Assembly (NCBI GenBank): GCA_020634625.1
Contig: JACKBJ010000015.1
Span: 26,223 to 90,222, forward strand
Source: Caldilineae bacterium
GTDB lineage: Bacteria > Chloroflexota > Anaerolineae > Epilineales > Epilineaceae
Direction: 5' to 3'
Length of the DNA stretch: 64,000 nt
Shown here: in pieces, positions 36,400 to 47,300 of the stretch
How positions within the stretch are numbered: position 1 is the first letter of the stretch
How the letters are laid out: each line of letters starts with the position of its first letter
Made by a program: the position numbers and the translations under genes
Notes under the pieces: generated by a model
Seen by the model: only the letters and a program-made list of their open reading frames with translations
Database searches by the model: none
Told to the model about the DNA's origin: nothing

Positions 36400-38388
36400 G
36401 TGCCGCTGCTCGAAGATCTGATGCATGTCCTTATCACACGGGACCACGACCGGCTGTTGCTTGCCGCCAGCCTGAGCCTCGCGATCGGCCTGGCTTGGCG
36501 CCTGCGGGACGGACCGCGCGCCGAGGGGGCCCGCGACCTGGCGCTGAGCGCGGCCGGCCTGCTCGGCTGCACCGCCATCGGCCTCGTCTGGGCCGGGCTG
36601 GCCTGGGCCCTGCAGATCCCGCACACGATGTGGAGCGGCCCGCTCGACCGCCTGGTCGGGGTCACCAGCATCGTCACGCTGGGTTGGCTCGCCGGAGCCC
36701 AACGCGGCAAGGGCTGGCGTGGTCGGCTGCTGCTCGGCGGCGGCTTCGCCGGCATGCTGCTGACCTATCTGGTCTGGGCGCCCCGCTGGGCCATGGCCTT
36801 CAGCGGCGACCTGCGCATGCTGCCCGCGCAGACGACGGTGACCGGCATCAACGGCCTCTGGGATGCTTCCCAGGCGATCCTGGCCCTGCTCGTCGGGGGC
36901 TCGATCCTCTTCGGCACCGCGCGGCGTTCGCGACCGGCCCTGGCCCTGCTGGGCCTCCTGACGCTGGGCAGCCTGCTCGACCTGCTCCAGCCGATGGATG
37001 CCATGCACCCGGCCTGGGCACGCATGGGCGCCCTCGCCGGCGGGCTCGCGCTGGTCGCCGGCGCCGCGGCCCAGAACCTGAGCTGGGAACGCGCCGGCGG
37101 TCGCTTCGCCGGCTTGCGCCGACCGCGCTCCACGGCGTCGAAGGCCCGTCCGATGCCTTCGCGCGCCGAACCCTCCCGGACGCCATCCGGCTATGGCCTG
37201 CCCGAGGTGATGACCGCGCTGCACAGCCAGACCAGCACGCTCGGCCGAATCGCGGATCGCCTCGACCACCTGGGCGAGCGGGTCGACCGGCTCGAGCAGG
37301 ATGCCGTCGGCCGGCCGGTCGACGTCGAGGCATCGACCGGAAGCTCCGGCCCGGCGAACATCGCGGCATTGGCCGCCCGCCTGACGCAGTACGAGGCGGT
37401 GCTGGGCCATCTCCCGCTGGGCATTCTGCTGACCGACGCCGCGGGCCGGATCGGCTACGCCAATGCCTCGGCCGAGCGCTTGCTCGGCCATCCCGGCGGC
37501 CTCGTCGACCGCGAGCTCTCGACCCTCATCGCGTCGGCGGAATCCCTGTTGTCCGATCTGACGCAGGCCGAGCGGAGCGGCAAGCCGGACTGGGCTGGCG
37601 CGATCGACATCGCCCAGCCGTCGATCCACCTGGACCTCTTCGGCCTACGCCCGGCGGCGGAAAGCTCGCCGGCCAGCCGGCTGGTGGTGATCCGTCCGCG
37701 CGATCCGGTGGGGCGGAGCCTGGCGGGCGATCTGGTGCCCGACCTGGGCGAGGCCCTGCGCGCCCCCGTCAACAGCATTCTGGGCTACAGCCAGCTCCTT
37801 CGCTCGGGCAGCACGCTGGCGGAAGCCCAGGTGCAGCGCTACCTGGAGCGGATCGACGCCAACCTGGCCCGCATGCAGGTGATGCTGGAGAACGTGTCCA
37901 CCGTGCTGCAGGCCGAACACCCCGGCTCCCGATCGAGCTCGGCGCTGGATCTGACCGCGCTCGTGCGACAGGCGGTCGAGCGCGCCCAACCGCAGCTCGA
38001 TCAGAAGGGCCTGCGCGCCGAGCAGACCGTCGACCCGCGGCTCGCGTCCGTCGAAGGCCAGCCCGAGGTCGTCGCCCAGATCCTCGACAACCTGCTCCTG
38101 CATGCCGCCCGTCGTTCGCCCCACGGGGCTGATCTGCGGATCGAGATCGTCGCCCTGCCGGGCCAGCCGGGTCCACGCGCCCGGATCACGGTACAGGATC
38201 GGGGACCGACCCCCGGCGAGGTGGGACGCGGTCAACCGGTGGAGATCGCGGTCGAAGATGCCCACTTCGCCCTGGAGCTGCGCATGGTGGCGCTGCTGAC
38301 GCGGCTCAACGGGGGCCGGGTTCGGGTCGAGCGCCATCCCCTGGGCAGTCTGGTCAGCGTGGACCTGCCGGAGGCTTTCGGCCGCTGA
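36400..38388 (+). CDS. Degenerate membrane histidine kinase with PAS domain
   Basis: 662 residues from the GTG 36400, chosen because GAGG lies 8 nt upstream. Seven hydrophobic helices (to ~225) are followed by a charged linker with a short coiled coil, a PAS domain (LPLGILLTDAAGRIGYANAS) and a kinase-like core. The dimerisation segment reads LGEALRAPVNSILGYSQLL: the usual His of SHELRTP is replaced, so phosphorylation there is impossible. In the ATPase part the N box is LDNLLLHAARRSP (second Asn missing), G1 is DRGPTPG, and no G2 GxGLGL is present. It is probably a signalling pseudokinase. It is convergent with the NACHT/caspase operon. Confidence 0.8.
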   Translation: MPLLEDLMHVLITRDHDRLLLAASLSLAIGLAWRLRDGPRAEGARDLALSAAGLLGCTAIGLVWAGLAWALQIPHTMWSGPLDRLVGVTSIVTLGWLAGAQRGKGWRGRLLLGGGFAGMLLTYLVWAPRWAMAFSGDLRMLPAQTTVTGINGLWDASQAILALLVGGSILFGTARRSRPALALLGLLTLGSLLDLLQPMDAMHPAWARMGALAGGLALVAGAAAQNLSWERAGGRFAGLRRPRSTASKARPMPSRAEPSRTPSGYGLPEVMTALHSQTSTLGRIADRLDHLGERVDRLEQDAVGRPVDVEASTGSSGPANIAALAARLTQYEAVLGHLPLGILLTDAAGRIGYANASAERLLGHPGGLVDRELSTLIASAESLLSDLTQAERSGKPDWAGAIDIAQPSIHLDLFGLRPAAESSPASRLVVIRPRDPVGRSLAGDLVPDLGEALRAPVNSILGYSQLLRSGSTLAEAQVQRYLERIDANLARMQVMLENVSTVLQAEHPGSRSSSALDLTALVRQAVERAQPQLDQKGLRAEQTVDPRLASVEGQPEVVAQILDNLLLHAARRSPHGADLRIEIVALPGQPGPRARITVQDRGPTPGEVGRGQPVEIAVEDAHFALELRMVALLTRLNGGRVRVERHPLGSLVSVDLPEAFGR

Positions 38389-38397
38389 GGGTCTGGG

Positions 38398-38616
38398 CTA
38401 GCGCGAGGCGACGACCCGCAGGATCCGACCCTCCGGATCGACCGTGACGCGAACGATCTGGCTGATGCTCGGCCCACCCGGCGACGTCGCATCGCTGCGC
38501 CGAAAGGTGAAGACCCGGTTCGGGCCGGCCGCCTGGACCGACGGCTTCACACCCTCCATGGCCTTGAACTTGCGGTAGACGTGACGGCAGGCGACGGCGC
38601 GCGGTGACTCGGCCAT
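38398..38616 (-). CDS. Small protein homologous to the C-terminal module of the caspase-like protease
   Basis: 72 residues. Its second half (VFTFRRSDATSPGG, then IVRVTVDPEGRILRVVASR) aligns with the end of the protease encoded two genes upstream (VTLKKSLRTGDGT, then VVCVTVDARGAIRKLTVSR). The shared core is V-x-VTVD-x-x-G-x-I. It could be a free copy of that module that competes with or binds the protease's partner. Last gene of the operon; its ATG is 4 nt after the FtsZ-like stop. No known family recognised. Confidence 0.75.
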   Translation of the reverse strand: MAESPRAVACRHVYRKFKAMEGVKPSVQAAGPNRVFTFRRSDATSPGGPSISQIVRVTVDPEGRILRVVASR

Positions 38617-38620
38617 CGGA

Positions 38621-39718
38621 TCAGACCACCCGCCGCAGCGGGGGCGCGTCCATCACGTAGGCGCCTTGCTGCAGGTCGAGCCGGAGCCGGCCGGGCATGC
38701 CCTCCAGACCCTCGGGCTGCCTCCGCCAGGACAAGGGCATGCGGGCCGGGCCGGCCAGACCAACGCCCAGGAGCAGCACCTGCGCCGCCCCCTTCAGGTT
38801 CGGATCCGGCGCGGCGCCGGTCACGATCCGACAGTCGGAAGGCAGGCGCTGGCGCAGCAGGGCGATCGCGTCCTCCGTATCGCCCAGCTCCAGATCGCCG
38901 CCCACGATCTGCGCCAGGACCGCGCGGGCATGCGCCAGCGCGGCCATGTTCGAGAGCGGGCTGGCCATGGCCGCGTGCATGGCGCCTTGCGCCGGTGCCT
39001 CGCCGCGGCCGATGCCGAGCGCCAGACAGGCGTCGCCGCCGCCTTCGAGAAGCCCGTACAAGAGCGACAGGTCGACGTTGAGCCAGCCCTGGCGACGGGT
39101 CAGCCCGTAGAGGCCGACCGCCGCCTGACGCAGCACCTCGTCGGCCACGCGCAGGCTGATGTCCAGGGGCAGCGCGGCGCCGGTCACCGCCAGCACGCGA
39201 TCGTTGTCGAGCGTGAGGGTGGTGTCGCAGGCCGCGCGCAGCTCGGCCAGCGCACGCTCCGCGGCGGCGGCCCGGCGATGCGATTCGAAACGAAAGGGCA
39301 TGATGCCGAAGCCAAGCACCCGAACGCCGCTGGCGCGCAGCCGCCTGGCCAGCTCGGGAGCCCCTCCGCCGCCGGTGCCGCCGGCCAGGCCAGCCGCCAG
39401 GAGCACCAGATCGGGTTGACCACAGGCGGCCAGCACGGCCTCCGCGCCGGCGACGGCCGCCGCTCGGCCCAGCACGGGGTCTCCGCCGCTGCCCAGGCCC
39501 CGACTGCCGCCGTCCAGCAGCACGCGGTGGGCGTCGCCGGCCTGCGCCAGGGACTGACGGCTGGTGTCGGCGACCACGAAGCGAAGACCCTCCAGACCCG
39601 ATTCGCGCAGGCGCCGCAGGGCGCCGAGGCCGGCACCACCCACCCCGAGCAGGGCAAAGCGCGCCGCGGCCCGAGGCTCCGCGGTGCGGGGCGGCAACCC
39701 CGCGGCGGGCGGGTTCAT
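38621..39718 (-). CDS. Divergent FtsZ/tubulin-superfamily protein
   Basis: 365 residues. The N-terminal fold matches FtsZ: ALLGVGGAGLGALRRLRESGLEG with FVVADTSRQSL, then SRGLGSGGDPVLGR, LVLLAAGLAGGTGGGGAPELARRL and FGIMPFRFESHRRAAAAE. The tubulin signature GGGTGTG is altered to AGGTGGG. The T7 synergy loop, normally NxDxxD, reads NVDLSL, losing the aspartate that triggers GTP hydrolysis in the neighbouring subunit. It may bind nucleotide and assemble but is predicted to be hydrolysis-defective. It is not the division FtsZ, which sits with ftsA and cell-wall genes elsewhere. The start overlaps the protease stop by ATGA. Confidence 0.8.
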   Translation of the reverse strand: MNPPAAGLPPRTAEPRAAARFALLGVGGAGLGALRRLRESGLEGLRFVVADTSRQSLAQAGDAHRVLLDGGSRGLGSGGDPVLGRAAAVAGAEAVLAACGQPDLVLLAAGLAGGTGGGGAPELARRLRASGVRVLGFGIMPFRFESHRRAAAAERALAELRAACDTTLTLDNDRVLAVTGAALPLDISLRVADEVLRQAAVGLYGLTRRQGWLNVDLSLLYGLLEGGGDACLALGIGRGEAPAQGAMHAAMASPLSNMAALAHARAVLAQIVGGDLELGDTEDAIALLRQRLPSDCRIVTGAAPDPNLKGAAQVLLLGVGLAGPARMPLSWRRQPEGLEGMPGRLRLDLQQGAYVMDAPPLRRVV

Positions 39719-41364
39719 CCGCGCGACACGGTCAGCTTGCGGATCGCGCCGCGCGCGTCCACCGTCACGCAGACCACCTCGCGGCAGGCGGTGCCATCCC
39801 CGGTCCGCAGCGACTTCTTCAAGGTGACGATCATGGGCCCCTGCGACGCATCCCCGGCCACGAGACCGCTCTTGGCATGCACGCGGCGGGGGGCGGGCTG
39901 GGTCGAAACGCCGACCTCGCCGGCGCCGAACTCGGGCAGCAGTCGGGCGACCGCGCCGCGCACCTGGGCCACCAGCTGCCCCAGCGCCGCCGGGCTCGAC
40001 TGGACCGGATCGACGACGTCGATGGCACGGGGCCGAGCCGGCGTGGTCCCCACCCAATCCGCCGGCCCGGCCCACCCAGCGGCTCCCCTTGCCCGACCCA
40101 CCGCGGCCGCGTCCTCAGCCCAGGTAGACGGCGCTTGGTAGACCAGGCTCGGGTCACCGTAGAGCACGAAGTTGTGGACCGCCTTCTCGTCCTCGGCATC
40201 GACGTAGCCTTGGCGGGCCAGGGTCTCGGAGACCAGCGACCACTTGGCGTGGGCCAGGGCCTGGCCGACGGCCGCGCCCGAGCGCAAGGCCTCCCAGAAG
40301 CGGTAGGCCAGGAGGTCGGCGGCGACGAGGCCGCCGTCCAGGCCGCCGTAGGCGACGCCGGTGGCGCCGACGAAGGCGCGGCAGCCGCCGGCCAGATGCG
40401 TCAGCGCGATGGAGTCGTGCACCGCCCGGCCCTCGATGTGTGCGCCATAGCAGGCCGCGCTGAAGACCAGGTTGCCGGGCGCCGCCTGCACGTCCTCGGG
40501 CCGCAAGGCAACCGGAAAGCGATCGTAGTCGGCCCGGAAGGCCGGGTCGCGCTGGCCGAACCAGGCTGGCGAGTCCACCATCCCGTGCAGGTTGTAGTAG
40601 CGATAGCGGGGACCATCGGCCCCTGGGCGAGGCGCCTCCACGTGGGTCAGCGGCGGGCAGAGCCGCAAGGCCGCCGGATCGCCCACGGCCGCGTAGACGC
40701 CACGCGCGGCGCGCTTCCAGACGCTGGCCGAGTAACCGAAGGCCTCGTCGGTCAGCGGCAGCGGCCGGCCCGCCGCGATCTGGCGATGGGCAGCCGCCGC
40801 CTCGCGGATCGAGGCCACCAGCAAGCTCAGGCCACGGTCGGGCATGCGGCCCACCGCGCGTACCGGCATCAGGGGCTCGTCGGCGTCGGCCGCATAGATG
40901 TGGTCGGAGCGCAGCGCCGACTCGTCGTCCGGCGCCGGGTTGGTCGGTCGATCGAAGGGCACGATGCCGTCGTCGCCCAGGATCAGGACGTGACCCACCG
41001 ACTCCTCGGTCCAGGCCATGCGCGCGGCCAGCTCGCGCACGACCCGGGCCACCTGATCGGCCCGACCGGTGTCGGCCGGCAGCACGCCGAAGCGTCCCAG
41101 GAGCGGGCTGTCGTCCGCGTATACCAGGGTGCCCGAGAGCCCACGCGCGTCCATGGCCTCGATCAGCTCGCCCACCGCCCGCTCGATCGCGAAGACGCCA
41201 TCGGGCCCGTAGCGCTGCCAGAGGCGGTGGCGGCTGGAGACGATCATGACGGCTGGCATCACCGCCGACTCGGCCCGACCGGCGCTCAGCAGGCGGCCGA
41301 TGCGGCCCAAGCCGCCCGTCAACCCGACCGCGCGAAGCCGTCGGGATCGCTGGTCGATCGTCAT
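39715..41364 (-). CDS. Peptidase C25/caspase-like (clan CD) protease
   Basis: 549 residues, no signal peptide. The catalytic His is in YYNLHGMVDSPAWFG (His260) and the Cys in NLVFSAACYGAHIEG (Cys305), the clan CD order. AFVGATGVAYGGLDGG, GQALAHAKW and LYGDPSLVYQ are typical of C25-like domains. The N-terminal ~200 residues (LVYADDSPLL, VLILGDDGIVPF) match the alpha/beta subdomain of such proteases. A variable linker and a C-terminal module of ~40 residues, shared with the small protein at 38398, follow. AAAGGAG precedes the ATG, which overlaps the TPR gene stop. Likely a cytosolic effector protease controlled by the NACHT-TPR protein; inference from linkage. Confidence 0.83.
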   Translation of the reverse strand: MTIDQRSRRLRAVGLTGGLGRIGRLLSAGRAESAVMPAVMIVSSRHRLWQRYGPDGVFAIERAVGELIEAMDARGLSGTLVYADDSPLLGRFGVLPADTGRADQVARVVRELAARMAWTEESVGHVLILGDDGIVPFDRPTNPAPDDESALRSDHIYAADADEPLMPVRAVGRMPDRGLSLLVASIREAAAAHRQIAAGRPLPLTDEAFGYSASVWKRAARGVYAAVGDPAALRLCPPLTHVEAPRPGADGPRYRYYNLHGMVDSPAWFGQRDPAFRADYDRFPVALRPEDVQAAPGNLVFSAACYGAHIEGRAVHDSIALTHLAGGCRAFVGATGVAYGGLDGGLVAADLLAYRFWEALRSGAAVGQALAHAKWSLVSETLARQGYVDAEDEKAVHNFVLYGDPSLVYQAPSTWAEDAAAVGRARGAAGWAGPADWVGTTPARPRAIDVVDPVQSSPAALGQLVAQVRGAVARLLPEFGAGEVGVSTQPAPRRVHAKSGLVAGDASQGPMIVTLKKSLRTGDGTACREVVCVTVDARGAIRKLTVSRG

Positions 41365-44300
41365 GAGCCGGTCTCCTTTCGATCCTCGCCGAGCGGCACG
41401 GCCCGCTCGACGAAGTGCATGGCGCTGGTGGCGGCGTACTGCGCATAGGCCGTCTTGCTCGTCGGCGCGAGGTGCAGGGCCCGACGGAAGCGCCGCGATG
41501 CCGACTCGTAGTCGCGCATCTGGCGATAGGCCTTGCCGGCCTCCAGATGCAGCGCCGCGTCCTCGGGTGCGCGCTCGATCGCCGCGGCGAAGGCGGCGAC
41601 GGCTCGGTCGGCCTGCTCGGCCTCCAGCCAGGCCTGCCCCATCACCCGCCAGGGCTCCGGGTCGCTCGGCGCCTGGGCCACCGCGGCGTCGAGCTGCTGG
41701 GCGGCGCGCTCGTGCAAGCCGGCCAGGGCGCAGGCCCGTGCCAGCCGAAGCCGTGCTTCGGAAAGCCCGGGCTCGCCGACCAGGGCCTGCTCGTAGGCCT
41801 GAACCGCATCGTCGGTGGCGCCCGCGTCGAGATAGGCGTCGCCGAGGGCCAGATAGGCCTGGGCGAAGCGATCGTCGATCTGTACCGCCTGCTCGAGGTG
41901 GCGCTGGGCGGCACCGGGGTCGCCTGCCGCGCGTGCCGCCTGACCCAGCCAGAAGTGCAGATCGGCGCGTTGCGGCGCATGATCCACGGCCTGGGCCAGG
42001 ATCTCGCACGCCGCCTGGGCCTGACCTTCGTCCAGGGACAGGCGCGCCAGCAGCAGCGCCGCCCGCGCCGACCCGGGCCAGGCCGACCGAGCCGCTTCAA
42101 GGCTCGCCCGCGCCCGCGCCCGATCGCCCAGGGCCAAGTCGAGCTCGGCCGCGTCGAAGCGATGCGCCCGCTGGCTGGGCTCGAGCTCCGCCGCCCGTTG
42201 GAAGCGCTCGCGCGCCTGCTCCAGCCGGCCGGCGTCCCACAGGGCGCGGCCCAGCTCGGCCTGCCACTCGGCCCGCTCGGGCTCGGCGGCCAGGGCCTGG
42301 TCCAGGGCCTGAATCGCGGCCTCGATATCACCCGCCGCGCGGCGCGCCCCGGCCAAGGCCACCAGCACCTCGCCGGAGCGTTGCCAGCGCAGGGCGGCCG
42401 CTTCGAGCAGGTCGCGCGCTTCCTCGGCGGCGCCGGCCGCAGCGGCGGCATGGCCGATGGCGGCCGCGAGGGCGGGCGTGGCCTCGATGGCGTAGGCGGC
42501 GCGATAGGCCGCCAGGGCCGCCGCCGGATCGTCGCGCTCGCGCTCCACCTCGGCCAGCCGCAGCCGAGGGGTAGCCGCCTGGGGCGCCAGGGCCGCCGCG
42601 CGCCCGAAGGCCTCCGCCGCGCGCCCGGCATCGCCCAGCCGTGCGTGGGCATGCCCTTCGAGCAGGCCGAGCTCCGGCCCCGCCTCGCCGAGCGCCGCGG
42701 CCATGCCCAGCGCCTCGAGGGCCGCGCTGGCCTCGCCGCAGAGCAGTCGGGCCCAGCCCAGGGCCAGCAGGGTCGCCGGCGCCCCGTCCCGATCGGCCGC
42801 CCGCTCGGCCGCGGCCAGCGCGCGGCCCGGGTCACCGCCACGGCCCTGCAGGCGCGCCAGGACCAGTGCGATCTCGGCCTCCTCCTGGGGGGCGGCCTCG
42901 GCCAGGCCCAGCTCGAGCCGCTGGACCAGCCGATGCCGCTCGGCATCCGAGATCGCCAGGGGCGGCGCCAGCTCGGGCGCGGCCAGATCGATGGTCCAAC
43001 CATCGTCGGTCAGCTGCCGGCCCCGTTCGAGGGCCAGCCCGAGATCCTGCAGGTCGAGGTCGGCGTCCGCCTCGTCCGTCGTGGCATTCACGTCCGCGGC
43101 GGGCAGGGCGGCGAGGGGTCCGACGGCGGCGTCGGGCGCGTCGGCCGGCGCCTCGGCCGGCCGACCGAGCGCCAGCTCCAGGGCTCCCTGCATCAACCTC
43201 AGATCGGCACGCTCGGGCTCCAGCTCGATCGCACGAACGTAGTGCACCAGCGCGGCCGCCTGCCGGCCGGCGGCGACGTACCATTCGCCCAGGGCCACCT
43301 GGGCCTCGGCGCTCTTCGGCGCCAGCGCGACGCTGCGCCGCAGGTGCTCGACGGCGTCGGGCCGACCGATCCGCGCCAGACACTGACCCAAGGCCCGGTG
43401 GTAGTCCGGCTCCTCCGGCTCGAGCTCGAGCGCGCGCTTGAAGGCGCGGCGCGCCGCTTCGTCGTCGCCGGCCCGCCCGAGCAGGCGTCCGAGCTGGAAG
43501 GCCGTGTCGGCGTCCTCCGGATCGGCCTGCGCGGCGACGCGCAGCGCACGGATGGCCGCCTCCAGGTCGTCCTGGGCCAGATGTCGGGCCAGGGCGCGGA
43601 GGTAACGCGGTGCTTGCGGCTCGGCTTCGACGGCGCGCGCGAAGGCGCCGCGCGCCTCCTGCAGCCAGCCCTGGCCTTCGAAGGCGCAGCCGAGCTCGTA
43701 GTGCAGCCGCGCCTGCCCCGGGTCGACCGCGATGCCCTCTTCGAGCGCGGCGATGGCCTCGTCGTGTCGGCCCAGCTCGCGCGACAGGCGCGCCTGCAGC
43801 TCGCGGTAGCGCGCGTCCCGCGGCGCCAGCGTCGCCGCGCCGCGGACCGCGGTCAGCGCGGCCTCGGTCAAGCCGGCCGCGGCGTAGGCATCGCCCAGGG
43901 CAGCGAAGGCCTCGGCCCAATCGGGGCGCGCCGCCAGGGCCCGCCGTGCCGCTTCGATCGCCGGCCCGACCTCGCCCTGGCGCATGGCCAATCGGCTCCA
44001 GCTCAAGCTGGCCTCGGGCGTCAGCGCCGGATCGTCGGCCGCGGCGGCAAAGGCCTGCATCGCCTCGGCGTCGCGGCCCACGGCGGCCTGGGCCAGGGCC
44101 AGCTCCACCATCAGGACGCCCGGGTCGCCCAGGCGCGCGCGCGCCGCCTCGAGCTCGGCGACCGCCTCGTCGACGCGGCCGGCCTTGCGCAAGGCGGCCG
44201 ATCGCGCGGCGACCAGCCAGGCGTCGTCCGGCCGCTGCGCGAGCGCGCGCGCGTACTCGTCGGCCGCCTGGAGCCAGGCCCCCTGGCTGCCGTGCAGCTC

Positions 44301-47300
44301 GGCCAGACGGCGGCTGACCTCGGCGTCGGGCGCCCGGCTGGCCACCTGCTCCAGGAGCCGCCGCAGGAGCGCCGGGTCCTCGGGCGGCTGAAGCTCGGCC
44401 AGGCGCAGCCGATAGTCGCTGGCTTCCGGGTCCAGCGCCAGGGCGCGCCGATAGGCCTCCCTGGCCGCCTCGAGCTCGCCGGCGGCCGCCTCGACCTCGG
44501 CCTTGATGGCATACAGGTCGGCACGCTGCGGAGCCAGTTGCAGCGCCGCGTCGGCAGCCGACCGAGCCTCGTTCGGACGCCCCAGCGCCCGAGCCACGCC
44601 CACCAGCTCGCCCAGGTAGTCGGCCTGCCCCGGCGCCAGGCGCGCCGCGCGTCGTAGCGCACCCAGGGCACGCTCGGGATCGCCATCGGCCTGCAGCGCC
44701 TGGCCGAGCGCGAACCAGGCACCCGCATCCTCGGGCGCCTGCCGGGTGGCCTGGTCGAGGTGACCGATGGCCGCCTCGGTCTGGCCGAGCCGCAGCAGGA
44801 GCTGACCGGCACGGCGCTGCAGCTCGGCGCGTTCCGGCGCCAGCCCGACCGCCTGCCGCAGCGCCTCCAGCGCCGCATCCAGGTCGCCGCTCGCTTCGTG
44901 CAGGCCCGCCAGGCGCTCGAGCGCCGAGAGGCTCTCGGGATCGAGCCAGGCAGCCTGCTCGGTGGCTTGGGCCGCACCCAACGCGTCGCCGAGCTGGGCA
45001 TAGGCATCGGCCATGTCCTCGCGGTGCCGGGCTTCGGTCGGCGCCTGCTCGGCCGCGGTGACGAAGGCGGCCAGCGCCTCGCGGTACTCGCCCCTGGCCT
45101 CGTGAACCTGGCCCAGCTCGGCCTGGGCCGCAACGCTGGCCGGCGCCATGGACGCGGCGCGCTGCGCATGGTCCAGGGCTTCGTCGAGCACGCCGGAGCC
45201 GCGCAGGAGCTGGGCCAGCTTGAGCTGGTCGGCGGGCCAGGCATCGTCCATCGCCACCGCCAGGCGAAGCGTCTCGATCGAGGCTTCGATGTCGCCGGCC
45301 TCGGCCAGGGCCATCCCCAGGTCGGCCACCGGGCCGGGCGCCTCCGGATCGAGGCGGCAGGCGCGTTCGAGGGCCTCGACGGCGGCCGCGGCATCGCCCG
45401 CGGCGAGCAGCGCGCGGCCGAGATGCCGCTGATAGCCCATGACCTCGGGCGCCAGCGCCGCCGCCCGCCGGAAGGCCCGGAGGGCGGCCGGGCCCCGCCC
45501 CAGCTCGCTGAGCACCTGGCCCAGCGCATCGTGCCAGGCCGCCGCGTCCGGCGCGGCCGTGGTGGCGCGCTGCATCGCCTCGGCCGCTGCCTCGAGGTCG
45601 CCCAGCTCGGCCTGCAGCTCGCCGGCCGCCTGATCGTAATCGGGCACCTGCGGCGCAAGCTTGCGCGCCGTCTCGAAGGCCGCCAGGGCCTCCTCGATCC
45701 AGCCGCGCGCCCGATAGGCCTCGGCCAGCCGCGCCTCGATCTCGGCCTGTCCCGGCGCCGCCTCTCGCGCGCGCTGCAGCAGCTCGATCGCTTCGGCCGC
45801 TCGGTCGAGCGCGATCAGCGTCCGCCCGTAGTGATAGAGGTAGCGCGCGCGCCGGGGATCCTCGGCCAGGGCCTGCTCGAACGCCGACAGCGCGGCCTGG
45901 TGATCGCCGGCCTCGGCGGCCAGCAGGCCCTGCTCGAAGACCAGGTCGCCTTCGACCCGGTCCAGCGCCGCCCGAGCCCGCAACAGCGCCTCGCGGGCGC
46001 CGGGCAGGTCGCGGCCGCCGCGCAGGGCCAGGCCCCGATTCCGGGCGCCGATGAAGCTGTGCAGCCAGGACCCGATCGGTGGGGGCGCGTCGACGTCCGG
46101 CCGGTCGAAGATGGCCGGCGCCGTGGGCTCCGACTCGTCCGGCGCCGCGGCGTCGGCGAGCTCGGCCCCGCCGCCTCGGGGCGCGCCGGCCGCGGCGCCC
46201 CCCTCGCGCTCGAGCGCGGCGCGTGCCGCGATGTCGGCCGCCTCGCCCAGACCCTGCCGCCGCAGCGCTTCGGCCAGCTGATAGAAGGCCCGGCCAGCCG
46301 CCCGGGGCGCGGCATCGCAAAGGCGGTCGACCATGGCCCGCGGCCCTCGCGCGCCGCCCGGCAGGGCGGCGGAGGCGAGACAGGCGGCGACCAGCTCGGG
46401 GCCTTCGTCACCGGCCAGGAGCAGGCCTTCCAGGAAAGCCTCCGGCAGCTCGACCAGCCCGTAGACATGCGCCATCAGGGTCTCGCGGACGGAGGGCTCG
46501 AGGGCGGCCAGCTGGGCCATCAGGCCGGCCGGCTGATGGCCGGCACGGGCGTCCAGCGCGCGGGCGACCAGGTGCGTGGCCAGCATCGGCTCGACGAAGC
46601 CCAGCGCCGAGCCATGCGGCTCGACCGCGCCGGTTCGGATCATGTCGTCGCGGGTCACGCCCAGGCCCATCGCCACCGTGTCGACCTCGAAGAGCGGGCC
46701 GCCGCCCAGGCCGCCGACCGCCACGTCCCGGAGGGCGTTGAGGTAGGCGCCGCGTTCGGCGGCGGGCAGGCCGGAGAGCAGGGTCTCGAGCAGGGCATCC
46801 ATCACCTGGCGCCGATGCCAGCGCTCGGGCGGCTGAGCGCGGACGGTCTCCAGGAAGGCCTGGAGGGTGCGCGGGCTGCCGAGGGCGGCCCCGAGGCCGG
46901 CGTCGCGTTCGACCCAGCGCAGGGCCGCGCCGGCGCTCTCGGCCGGCAGGAGGCGCTGCAGGGCCTGCGCCACGATGCCCGGCGCCAGGGGGCCGATCGC
47001 GGCCTGCGGCAGATCCTCGAACCAGAGCCGGTAGTTCGGCCAGTCGGCGCTGCGGCAGGCGGCCACCACGCGCGGACCGGCCTGGCCTCCGGCCCGGATC
47101 AGGAGCTCCAGGTTCTCGAGCAGGTAGACGTCGGTCGCGCGATCCAGGTTGTCCAGCAGCAGGGTCACCGGCGCCAGCGAGGGCAGCGAACGCTCCGCCA
47201 GGCCGGCCTTGGCCAGGCTGCGCAGGGCCAGCTCCTCCACCCCCTCGCCCTGCCGCACCGTGGCCAGGTCGAGGTAGATCGGCAGTCGAGCGCCCGCCGC

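Noticed and set aside
38621..39718. Assignment as the cell-division ftsZ
   Set aside because: The GTP-binding signature and catalytic T7 loop are altered, and there are no ftsA, mur or other division genes around it.
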